Assembly: GCA_030667105.1 (NCBI GenBank)
Contig: DAOUWN010000054.1
Span: 1 to 9,493 of the forward strand
Origin: Deltaproteobacteria bacterium
GTDB taxonomy: Bacteria > Desulfobacterota > Desulfobacteria > C00003060
Direction: 5' to 3'
DNA length: 9,493 bases
The position numbers and the translations under genes are program-made. Shown here piece by piece: positions 1-6,081 of this stretch (its first letter is position 1; every line of letters begins with the position of its first letter). Below the pieces are notes generated by a model. The model did no database searches. It was not told the origin of the DNA and was given only the letters and a program-made list of their open reading frames with translations.

Positions 1-688
1 AGGCCCTGGCAACCCATCCCGCATCCTTAGACCCGGTTTGATGAACAAAGCTCGTTCGTGCGGGCTCTTCCAAATAGTCAAGGGCTTCGGCCATCGCACG
101 GTTTATTGCGTGAGCCCCCTGGCTTCCACCCACGACCAGAACTGTAAACCCTTTGACTTTTCTCTCGGTTTCCTTGGCTAGAAGGACTTCTCCACGCACG
201 GGATTACCTGTCACGACTGTCTTATAGCTCTTGAACATAGCCAGGTTGTCCGGAAAAGAGATGAATATACGATCGGCAAATCGTCCCAATATCCGATTTG
301 TTAATCCTGGCAGGAGATTCTGCTCATGGATAACAGCCTTTTTTCCCATAAGCCTGGCGGCCAGCGTCACTGGTCCGGATGAGTATCCCCCAACGCCTAT
401 GATTATGTCAGGATTAAACCGACAGATGGTCCTGACAGCTTGCCAGAATGCCTTTGGGAGCTTGGCCAGAGATCGGATCTGTCGCCGGATTCCTCGCCCC
501 TTAAGACCTTCTGCCGCAATACTCACGTGATCAAATCCTCTCTTCGAGAGCGTAGATATCTCCAGGTCATTGTCCGTTCCCACAAACAGGATCTTTCCTG
601 CCGGCTCCTCTGCCCTGAATGCCTCAGCCAGTGCTACGGCAGGGAAGAGGTGTCCGCCGGTGCCGCCCCCGGCAATGAGCACCTTCAT
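1..688 (-). CDS. murG: MurG, lipid II-forming GlcNAc transferase (5' part, cut by window edge)
   Basis: Peripheral membrane glycosyltransferase (GT28 family) that transfers GlcNAc from UDP-GlcNAc to lipid I, giving lipid II on the inner face of the cytoplasmic membrane. Translating the minus strand from the ATG at 688 gives 229 codons with no stop or frameshift before the window ends; the family is usually about 355-365 residues, so roughly the C-terminal third is missing. Visible motifs are the first glycine-rich loop GGGTGGH (residues 7-13), the second loop GVGGYSSGP (98-106), HEQN (121-124), GNPVR (161-165) and GGSQGA (187-192) at the start of the UDP-GlcNAc-binding domain. The start lies 12 bp after the ftsW stop. 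I see no strong Shine-Dalgarno, so translation is probably coupled to ftsW. Identity is essentially certain. Confidence 0.97.
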   Translation of the reverse strand, partial: MKVLIAGGGTGGHLFPAVALAEAFRAEEPAGKILFVGTDNDLEISTLSKRGFDHVSIAAEGLKGRGIRRQIRSLAKLPKAFWQAVRTICRFNPDIIIGVGGYSSGPVTLAARLMGKKAVIHEQNLLPGLTNRILGRFADRIFISFPDNLAMFKSYKTVVTGNPVRGEVLLAKETERKVKGFTVLVVGGSQGAHAINRAMAEALDYLEEPARTSFVHQTGSKDAGWVARA

Positions 689-700
689 GTCAATAATGGC

Positions 701-1828
701 TCACGATTCAGGCTGACGATTTGTCACTGCCGAAATATTCATCAATATCCCCACTGCCACGGCATTCATGACAAGGGACGTCCCTCCGTAACTGACAAAA
801 GGAAGAGTCAACCCCTTTGTTGGCATCAGTCCCAAAGCAACGCCAGCGTTAATGCACACCTGCAGGCCAAGGGCTGCCGTTAAACCTGTAGCCAAAAAGG
901 TTGCAAAGAGATCACTGGCCTTCATGGCAATCACGATCCCCCGCCACAAGATCATGGCGTAGAGGGCCATTATGGCGCACACGCCAACCAATCCCAATTC
1001 CTCTCCCACCACAGAAAAAACAAAGTCAGTATGGGGCTCTGGGAGGTAGAAGAGTTTCTGGTAACTATTTCCAATACCTGCCCCAAAAACGCCGCCCGTG
1101 CCAAAGGCCATAAGAGAATGGACAATCTGATATCCGGCATCCCCCTGGTACTGCCATGGGTCCCGGAAGACGAGGAGTCTTTCCAAACGGTACGGCGCAT
1201 GGATAAGTACATAATATGCAAGCGGGACGGTAGCCCCCAACGCTGCAAAAAGATAAGACAGCCGCACGCCCCCAACAAAGAGCATGATCCATACTATGAG
1301 CGCGATCATGGCCGCCATTCCGAAATCCGGCTGCATGACAATAAGGATGCTGAATAAGGCAAACAGAATTGCATGGGGAAGAAAGCCGACGCTGAAGGCC
1401 TTTATTTTTTCCTGCTTCTTGCTCATGGAGTAGGCCAAATATATTATCAGGGCCAGCCGGGCAAATTCCGACGGTTGAAATGAAACGTCGAAAAGTCTCA
1501 CCCACCGTTTTGCTCCCCCAACCGTATGCCCCACTCCGGGCACATAGAGGGCAATTAACGACATAAGGGCAATTCCGAGGATTGGATACACCAACGTTCT
1601 ATGAAGGGAATAAGGAACGTACCGACAACATACCAGCACCAGAATCGCCACCAAGGCATGCACGAGATGCCTGTAGAAAAAAAAGGTGTGACTACCGAAA
1701 CGCTTCGTTGCTACTATTGAACTCGCGCTGTAGACCATCACAATTCCGATCCCAAGTAGTAGCAGCACTCCAAGCAGGAGAAAGCGGTCATAGCCACCAC
1801 GATCATTTGTCTGTTTCTTACGAGTCAT
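701..1828 (-). CDS. ftsW: FtsW, septal peptidoglycan glycosyltransferase (SEDS family)
   Basis: Polytopic inner-membrane SEDS polymerase that links lipid II into glycan strands at the division septum, working as a pair with FtsI. The 375 residues match the family length and are hydrophobic throughout, with about ten membrane segments; the first is around residues 16-37. Motifs: GAKRW (105-109), QPSEFARLALIIYLA (118-132), QPDFG (166-170), the long extracytoplasmic stretch 242-279 ending in HTDFVFSVVGEELG, whose Asp268 corresponds to the essential SEDS aspartate, and MPTKGLTLPFVSYGG (335-349). RodA is the main alternative, but the position between murD and murG argues for FtsW. The ATG sits inside a heptamer repeat, an in-frame TGA lies 6 bases upstream of it, and no Shine-Dalgarno precedes it. 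No other plausible start exists before the first membrane segment. Confidence 0.97.
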   Translation of the reverse strand: MTRKKQTNDRGGYDRFLLLGVLLLLGIGIVMVYSASSIVATKRFGSHTFFFYRHLVHALVAILVLVCCRYVPYSLHRTLVYPILGIALMSLIALYVPGVGHTVGGAKRWVRLFDVSFQPSEFARLALIIYLAYSMSKKQEKIKAFSVGFLPHAILFALFSILIVMQPDFGMAAMIALIVWIMLFVGGVRLSYLFAALGATVPLAYYVLIHAPYRLERLLVFRDPWQYQGDAGYQIVHSLMAFGTGGVFGAGIGNSYQKLFYLPEPHTDFVFSVVGEELGLVGVCAIMALYAMILWRGIVIAMKASDLFATFLATGLTAALGLQVCINAGVALGLMPTKGLTLPFVSYGGTSLVMNAVAVGILMNISAVTNRQPES

Positions 1829-1887
1829 TAGTCATTGATCATTAGTCATCGATCATTGGTAATTTATCATCGATGATAGATAACAGG
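1825..1887. repeat. Degenerate 7-bp tandem repeat (TCATTRR), about nine units
   Basis: Reading the plus strand in steps of seven from 1825 gives TCATTAG, TCATTGA, then TCATTAG, TCATCGA, then TCATTGG, TAATTTA, then TCATCGA, TGATAGA, and a decayed last unit. It fills nearly all of the 62-bp murD-ftsW gap and runs into the ftsW start: the first unit contains the ATG at 1828. In the sense direction of the operon the unit reads CTAATGA, carrying both stop (TAA, TGA) and start (ATG) triplets. Within it, 1865-1878 is a perfect 14-bp palindrome (TATCATCGATGATA). The same heptamer occurs at 6047 and 4461. Confidence 0.85.
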
Positions 1888-1890
1888 TTG

Positions 1891-3246
1891 TCACTGCTCT
1901 GCGAGCTTCCCCACGGCATTGCAGAAAACTTCTCCACGTTCGGCATAATCGGTAAACATGTCAAAGCTTGAACACCCGGGCGACAGGAGCACCACATCTC
2001 CTGTAGTTGCTGCCTCCCTGGCCAGATGTACCGCCTCCTCAAGGCTTGTTGCCTCTCGAGAATTCGTGAGTCCGCCTAAAACGTTCAGGATCTTTTCTCT
2101 TGCTTCTCCAGTCACAATGAGACTCTTCACTCCCGCCTTGACACGTCCATTTAGCACGCCGTAATCTCCACCCTTGTCCCGTCCCCCCATGATGATAATT
2201 ACGGGATCATCAAAACTCTCAAGTGCCCGCACGACCGCTCCAATATTTGTCCCTTTTGAGTCATTGTAATACTGGACGCCGTTGACGGTCTTCACGTATT
2301 CGAGCCTGTGACGGAGGCCTTCAAACATGTCCAGCGCCCTCTGGACACCTGATTCAGTGGCCCCTGCGGCCAAGGCGGCCAGGCTGGCGGCCGCAGCGTT
2401 TTCATAATTATGTGTTCCTTCCAGATCGAAACTTTCCAGACTCAACGTCAGGGGCATGTTTCCCGGAAGCCTGCAGATCATCTCATTGTTGCGGAACTCA
2501 ACGCCATCCTCCCGATCTGAATTGGTGTTAAAATAGAGCTTTCGAGCCCGGATCTCCGGTTCAACTCTGTGCATAAACGGGTCAGCCCTGTTCAATATAG
2601 CAAAGTCCGTGGCCTCTTGATTCTCAAACAATCTGCCTTTTGAACGGACATAGCCTTGAAAATCATTGTAACGATCAAGGTGATCCTCGGAAATGTTCAG
2701 AAGAACTCCCACCTTGGGCCTAAAACTCTCTATCGTGTCGAGCTGAAAACTGCTGATCTCGGCAACGATCATATCTGCACGTACCCCCGAATCAACATAG
2801 CCGATAAGCGGGGCCCCGATGTTACCTCCCACAAAGACCTTGAAACCGGATGCCCTCAACATCTCCCCCGCAAGATTCGTGGTAGTGGTTTTGCCGTTGG
2901 TGCCGGTTATGGCAATAATGGGTTCATTTATATATCGAACAGCCAATTCCAGTTCGCCGACAACTTGTATGCCTGCCTCCCTGGCCGCCTCTAGAGGGCC
3001 AATGGTGTGTGGCACCCCCGGACTCACCACAATGAGATCATTGGCCAGAAAAGTCTCTGCTTTATGTGGCCCGAGACTCAGGGCAATTCCCATGGCACGG
3101 GCCTTCCGCGCGTGAGAACCAAGCTGCTTTTCTGTCATAACGTCAGCGGCAGTGACCCTGGCTCCATGATTTTTCAAGAACCGGGCAACTGCAAGCCCCG
3201 TCTTGGCCAAACCAACTACCAAGACTTTCGTGTTTTTCAGATTCAA
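1891..3246 (-). CDS. murD: MurD, UDP-MurNAc-L-Ala:D-Glu ligase
   Basis: Cytoplasmic ATP-dependent Mur ligase adding D-glutamate to UDP-MurNAc-L-Ala. I start it at the TTG at 3246, not the in-frame ATG at 3339. The TTG has AGGAG seven bases upstream and gives 451 residues beginning MNLKNTKVLVVG, which fits E. coli MurD (438 residues) with its short lead into the first Rossmann strand. The ATG would add 31 residues (MTTKARTFVF and onward) encoded by a repeat-rich spacer, with no Shine-Dalgarno. Motifs numbered from the TTG: P-loop GTNGKTTT (115-122), GNIG (141-144), SSFQL (165-169), NISEDHLDRY (184-193), HRLE (313-316), NDSKGTN (328-334), GGRDKG (354-359) and LSPGCSSFDMF (421-431). The mraY-murD-ftsW position agrees. 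Product certain; start about 85% sure. Confidence 0.96.
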   Translation of the reverse strand: MNLKNTKVLVVGLAKTGLAVARFLKNHGARVTAADVMTEKQLGSHARKARAMGIALSLGPHKAETFLANDLIVVSPGVPHTIGPLEAAREAGIQVVGELELAVRYINEPIIAITGTNGKTTTTNLAGEMLRASGFKVFVGGNIGAPLIGYVDSGVRADMIVAEISSFQLDTIESFRPKVGVLLNISEDHLDRYNDFQGYVRSKGRLFENQEATDFAILNRADPFMHRVEPEIRARKLYFNTNSDREDGVEFRNNEMICRLPGNMPLTLSLESFDLEGTHNYENAAAASLAALAAGATESGVQRALDMFEGLRHRLEYVKTVNGVQYYNDSKGTNIGAVVRALESFDDPVIIIMGGRDKGGDYGVLNGRVKAGVKSLIVTGEAREKILNVLGGLTNSREATSLEEAVHLAREAATTGDVVLLSPGCSSFDMFTDYAERGEVFCNAVGKLAEQ

Positions 3247-3321
3247 TCTTGGGCTCCTAAACTGAAATCTCCGTAGCGCAGAAAAGAACACTCGATAAAC
3301 CAACCACGAAAACACGAAAGT
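3224..3321 (-). promoter_or_regulatory. 13-bp inverted repeat bracketing the murD ribosome-binding site
   Basis: In the sense RNA, ACTTTCGTGTTTT (3321 down to 3309) is perfectly complementary to AAAACACGAAAGT (3236 down to 3224). The 72-nt loop holds the AGGAG and the TTG start of murD; the second arm is murD codons 4-8. The first arm also takes part in the smaller hairpin at 3313-3334, so the two folds exclude each other. The inverted repeat is seen directly; a regulatory role is inference. Confidence 0.5.
3254..3258 (-). promoter_or_regulatory. Shine-Dalgarno that decides the murD start
   Basis: The sense strand reads AGGAG, a 7-base spacer, then TTG at 3246. It is the clearest Shine-Dalgarno with ideal spacing in the window and supports the TTG over the upstream ATG at 3339, which has no purine-rich tract at the right distance. 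Confidence 0.8.
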
Positions 3322-3335
3322 ACGTGCTTTCGTGG
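3304..3335. repeat. CACGAAA-type repeat forming a short hairpin in the mraY-murD gap
   Basis: The plus strand contains CCACGAAA (3304-3311), CACGAAAG (3313-3320) and the inverted copies CTTTCGTG (3327-3334) and TTTCGTGG (3328-3335). CACGAAAG and CTTTCGTG form a perfect 8-bp stem with a 6-base loop. A wider alternative pairs CCACGAAA with TTTCGTGG. No T-run follows, so it does not look like a terminator. It occupies the middle of the 120-bp spacer and explains the unconvincing N-terminal extension if murD is read from 3339. Confidence 0.7.
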
Positions 3336-3366
3336 TCATCTTTGAAAGATCTGTTTTCAGACCTCT

Positions 3367-4446
3367 CTACCGCAGCTTCAACGTGCTCAAGGACAAAAGC
3401 CCCAAAAAAATCGCAATGATCCAAAACCTCACGATCACCTTGGGTTCAGCCCATCCCTTTAACTCAAAGTGGTGATGGAGCGGGGCCATCCTGAAAATAC
3501 GGCGGCCGTTGGAAACCTTGAAAAACCCTACCTGGAAAATGACCGAAAGGGTTTCCAGGACAAAAATCCCCCCTACCAAGGCCAGCAGTATTTCATGCTT
3601 GGTCATGACGGCAGCGACCCCTAGGGCGCCGCCCAGGGGCAAGGAGCCCACATCCCCCATAAACATCTGTGCCGGGTAAGTGTTGTACCAGAGAAATCCC
3701 ATGCCAGCCCCCACAACTGCGCCACAGAATACGGCAAGCTCCCCGCTCCCGGCCACATATTGAATCTGAAGATAATCGGCGATTTTTGCATGGCCAGATA
3801 CGTATGAAAGGACCACGTAGGTGGCTGCCGCCACAGTCACAGGGCCAATGGCAAGACCATCCAGGCCGTCGGTCAAATTTACTGCATTAGAGGTTGCTAC
3901 AATCACCAAGGCTGCAAAGAGGATGTAACACCATCCCAGGTCAGGATTTATCTCCTTTAGAAAGGGAACACTCACATGGGTATCAAAATCCGGACGCATG
4001 TAAAGAAGTCCTCCAACCAGCAACCCTATGGCCGCTTGCATCAAAAACTTACTCCTTGCCCGCAACCCTCTGCTTTGTTTTTTTCGCTGCATCAGGTAGT
4101 CATCCAAAAATCCGATGGCGCCATAGCTGACTGTCACAAGGAGCACCATCCAGACAAAGAAGTTTGTCAAGTTACTCCAAAGGAGCACAGCAGTAACAAC
4201 GGCAAATAGAATCAATAGCCCACCCATTGTCGGGGTGCCGGTTTTTGTCGTGTGAGTTGAAGGACCGTCATCACTCACATACTGGCATACCTGATACTCT
4301 GTCAGTTTTCTTATAACCCATGGTCCAAGCAATAAACATATCAATAGGGCCGTAAGGCTGGCATAGATCGTACGGAACGTAATGTAGCGAAATACATTAA
4401 ACGCCGAAAAAGTCGTATGAAACGGGTATAGTAAATGATAAAGCAT
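3367..4446 (-). CDS. mraY: MraY, phospho-MurNAc-pentapeptide transferase
   Basis: Integral membrane enzyme transferring phospho-MurNAc-pentapeptide from the UDP precursor to undecaprenyl phosphate, which makes lipid I and commits the precursor to the membrane. The 359 residues equal the family norm and contain about ten membrane segments. Motifs: the family N-terminus with [10 protein letters not shown] (16-25), [13 protein letters not shown] (64-76), the Mg-binding Asp pair in FLDDY (113-117), [10 protein letters not shown] (190-199), FMGDVGSL (262-269) with Asp265, and the cytoplasmic HHH loop in [12 protein letters not shown] (321-332). The start at 4446 matches the family N-terminus exactly but lacks a recognisable Shine-Dalgarno; heptamer-repeat sequence lies just upstream. 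It follows murF after 165 bp and precedes murD by 120 bp, the two largest gaps in the cluster. Confidence 0.98.
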   Translation of the reverse strand: MLYHLLYPFHTTFSAFNVFRYITFRTIYASLTALLICLLLGPWVIRKLTEYQVCQYVSDDGPSTHTTKTGTPTMGGLLILFAVVTAVLLWSNLTNFFVWMVLLVTVSYGAIGFLDDYLMQRKKQSRGLRARSKFLMQAAIGLLVGGLLYMRPDFDTHVSVPFLKEINPDLGWCYILFAALVIVATSNAVNLTDGLDGLAIGPVTVAAATYVVLSYVSGHAKIADYLQIQYVAGSGELAVFCGAVVGAGMGFLWYNTYPAQMFMGDVGSLPLGGALGVAAVMTKHEILLALVGGIFVLETLSVIFQVGFFKVSNGRRIFRMAPLHHHFELKGWAEPKVIVRFWIIAIFLGLLSLSTLKLR

Positions 4447-4453
4447 GGCTTAT

Positions 4454-4502
4454 CTGTTAGTCATTACTGCTTATTGAAGGATTACGGATTGAGGAATTTA
4501 GG
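4454..4502. repeat. TCATTRR-type repeat, second copy (murF-mraY gap, mraY side)
   Basis: The stretch starts with CTGTTAG, TCATTAC, then TGCTTAT, TGAAGGA and continues with TTACGGA, TTGAGGA. Positions 4460-4487 match 6060-6087 at 25 of 28 bases by my own alignment, so this is the same element as in the murE-murF gap. It lies immediately upstream of the mraY start in the sense direction, where a ribosome-binding site would be expected. Confidence 0.75.
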
Positions 4503-4540
4503 AATCGTCGGAATTCTGTTCAATTTCCTAATTCCTCAAT
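4488..4540 (-). promoter_or_regulatory. Potential RNA hairpin in the murF-mraY gap
   Basis: Plus-strand ATTGAGGAATTTAGG (4488-4502) is the inverted copy of CCTAATTCCTCAAT (4527-4540) apart from one bulged base, with a 24-base loop. Pairing extends weakly outward (about 4482-4488 with 4541-4547). It marks the point where the repeat units change orientation. No run of T follows on the sense strand, so I do not call it a terminator; it could stabilise or pause the operon mRNA. Confidence 0.5.
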
Positions 4541-4603
4541 TCCTTAATGCCCCAATTCCTCAATTCTTAAATTCTCAAATGTTCAAATGTTCAAATTCGT
4601 GAG
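4516..4603. repeat. Degenerate 8-bp tandem repeat (TTCCTCAA), about eleven units
   Basis: In the plus strand, units fall at exact 8-base steps from 4532: TTCCTCAA, TTCCTTAA, then TGCCCCAA, TTCCTCAA (4556), then TTCTTAAA, TTCTCAAA, then TGTTCAAA twice (4580, 4588). Decayed units flank this at 4516, 4524 and 4596. The stretch is AT-rich compared with the flanking genes and has no convincing open reading frame. It makes up over half of the 165-bp murF-mraY gap. Confidence 0.8.
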
Positions 4604-4611
4604 GAGACTCC

Positions 4612-4627
4612 CTACTGCCTACTGCCT
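4612..4627. repeat. ACTGCCT heptamer repeat overlapping the murF 3' end
   Basis: ACTGCCT occurs twice in tandem (4614-4620 and 4621-4627), with partial copies on either side (CCCTACT before, CTGACTG after). In the sense strand this is AGGCAGT, and it encodes the last murF residues (GSRQ) and the TAG stop at 4612-4614. The repeat therefore runs from the gap into the coding sequence. Confidence 0.65.
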
Positions 4628-6057
4628 CTGACTGCTCGATTACGAGATCGGCCGATGTGTGACTGCAACCCCTCCACCACCTTTTCCATGGCCATGAGCC
4701 GCGAACCCTTCACCAGGACCCAATCCCCCGGACCTAGACGGCCCTTAACCGCATCCAGGATCTCCTCATGGCTACCGATGAAAATCTTTCCGGCATCCAT
4801 CCCCGCCCCTGCGGCCCCTTCTGCCACAACCGGCGCGAAGTCACCTGTGGCATAGAGCCGGGCAATGCCCCTGCGGGCAACCAATATGCCCAGATCTTTG
4901 TGGGCCTTCTTGGCATGTTCACCCAGTTCAAGCATATCTCCTGCGATCAATATACCTCTGCCGTTTCCCTTCAAAGCGCCTAACGTATCAATCGCCAGCG
5001 CCATGGAGCCGGGGTTGGCATTATACGTATCATTGATCAGGTAGATTCCCCCGGGAAGAGTCATGATCTCCATGCGCCCTGGCAACGGGACTACGGACTC
5101 CAAGCCCTCCTTGACCTCCTCAATGGAAAGGCCGACTCGGTACCCCACGGCTGCTGAAGCCAAGGCATTGTAGATGGCGCCGTTTCCCCAAATCCCCAGA
5201 CGTACGCGAATTGACTCATCGTACCAACAAAGGTCAAATGAACAGCCAGAAGCAGTCTGAGACACCGGGGTTGCCCATACCTCAGCCGAGCCGTGAATCC
5301 CGAAGCTAATCACACGTCCGTCAAACTGCTCGGCGAGCCGGCAAATCCTCTGGTCATCGATATTCAGCACTGCCGTTCCGTCTTCACCCAAAACCTCAAG
5401 GAGTTCGCCCTTTGCCTTCATCACCCCGTCTATATTCTTCACACCCTCCAGGTGGCCTGCTTCTATATTGGTGATCACACCTATCTGAGGCGTGCAGATT
5501 CGGGAAAGCCGCCCGATCTCCCCGGGGTGATTCATGGCCAGTTCAAGGACAGCCCATTCATGCTCTTCCGTTAAGCGAAACAGGGTGAGGGGCAATCCAA
5601 TCAGATTGTTGAAGTTCCCGGACGTTTTCAACACAGAAAATGCCCGGCTCAACACGGCCGCTGTCATTTCCTTTGTAGTTGTCTTGCCGTTCGTGCCGGT
5701 TATGGCCACAACCGAAGCTTCACTTTGCCTGCGATGAAACGCGGCCATGTCGCCCAAAGCCTTAAGAGTGTCCGGCACAACAATCCAGCACCGGTCCTTT
5801 CCCAGGCCTGGCGCATCTGAACTCGTAAACGCTTCGCTGACAAGGACGCCCAGGGCGCCTTTCTCAAGGGCCATATGCACAAACCGGTGTCCGTCATATT
5901 TCTGTCCGGTAATGGCCACAAAAAGCTCGCCACCTCGAATGGCGCGGGAATCCGTGGAAATCGCCCTAAAGCGAATCGCCTCCTCGCCAAAGCCTAACCG
6001 ACCGCCCGTGGCCTCCAATATGTCTGAAATGCTCCAGGATGTTAGGTCATTAGTCAT
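4612..6057 (-). CDS. murF: MurF, UDP-MurNAc-tripeptide:D-Ala-D-Ala ligase
   Basis: Cytoplasmic ATP-dependent Mur ligase adding the D-Ala-D-Ala dipeptide, the last cytoplasmic step before MraY. It has 481 residues, slightly longer than E. coli MurF (452). Motifs: N-terminal substrate-binding domain with STDSRAI (34-40), P-loop GTNGKTTTKE (121-130), NFNN (148-151), ELAMNHPGEI (172-181), TNIEAGHLEG (196-205), AKGEL with the likely carbamylated Lys216 (215-219), NDTYNANPGSM (342-352), GDMLELGE (373-380) and VLVKGSRLMAMEKVV (447-461). The arginine-rich tail after residue 468 looks unconstrained, and its end is encoded by an ACTGCCT repeat. The ATG at 6057 lies in a TCATTRR repeat that supplies codons 1-4 (MTND). 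No Shine-Dalgarno is visible; the murE stop is 24 bp upstream, so translational reinitiation is plausible. Confidence 0.97.
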   Translation of the reverse strand: MTNDLTSWSISDILEATGGRLGFGEEAIRFRAISTDSRAIRGGELFVAITGQKYDGHRFVHMALEKGALGVLVSEAFTSSDAPGLGKDRCWIVVPDTLKALGDMAAFHRRQSEASVVAITGTNGKTTTKEMTAAVLSRAFSVLKTSGNFNNLIGLPLTLFRLTEEHEWAVLELAMNHPGEIGRLSRICTPQIGVITNIEAGHLEGVKNIDGVMKAKGELLEVLGEDGTAVLNIDDQRICRLAEQFDGRVISFGIHGSAEVWATPVSQTASGCSFDLCWYDESIRVRLGIWGNGAIYNALASAAVGYRVGLSIEEVKEGLESVVPLPGRMEIMTLPGGIYLINDTYNANPGSMALAIDTLGALKGNGRGILIAGDMLELGEHAKKAHKDLGILVARRGIARLYATGDFAPVVAEGAAGAGMDAGKIFIGSHEEILDAVKGRLGPGDWVLVKGSRLMAMEKVVEGLQSHIGRSRNRAVRGSRQ

Positions 6058-6081
6058 TGGTCATTACTGATTATTGAGGGA
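6040..6081. repeat. TCATTRR 7-bp repeat, third copy (murE-murF junction)
   Basis: The plus strand in 7-base steps reads TGTTAGG, TCATTAG (6047), then TCATTGG, TCATTAC, then TGATTAT, TGAGGGA. It covers the whole 24-bp murE-murF gap and the first murF codons, and stops at the murE stop codon. The murF ATG (6055-6057) lies inside it. Its right half is nearly identical to 4460-4487. Confidence 0.8.

Noticed and set aside
231..883. Plus-strand ORFs opposite murG and the ftsW 3' end
   Set aside because: The minus-strand frames encode unmistakable MurG and FtsW motifs; the plus-strand products look random.
1825..1887. CRISPR array or recombination attachment site
   Set aside because: The period is 7 bp with no spacers and no core flanked by longer direct repeats, and no integrase or cas gene is nearby.
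3247..3339. 31-codon N-terminal extension of murD from the ATG at 3339
   Set aside because: It is encoded by a repeat-rich spacer, lacks a Shine-Dalgarno, and is not expected in MurD; the TTG at 3246 is better supported.
4488..4540. Factor-independent terminator between murF and mraY
   Set aside because: The stem is AT-rich with a 24-base loop and no T-run follows on the sense strand; termination here would also cut off essential downstream genes.
4560..4600. Promoter-like hexamers on the minus strand in the murF-mraY gap (TTGAAC, 17 bases, TTTAAG)
   Set aside because: Each hexamer matches consensus at only four of six positions, and the AT-rich octamer repeat would produce such matches by chance.
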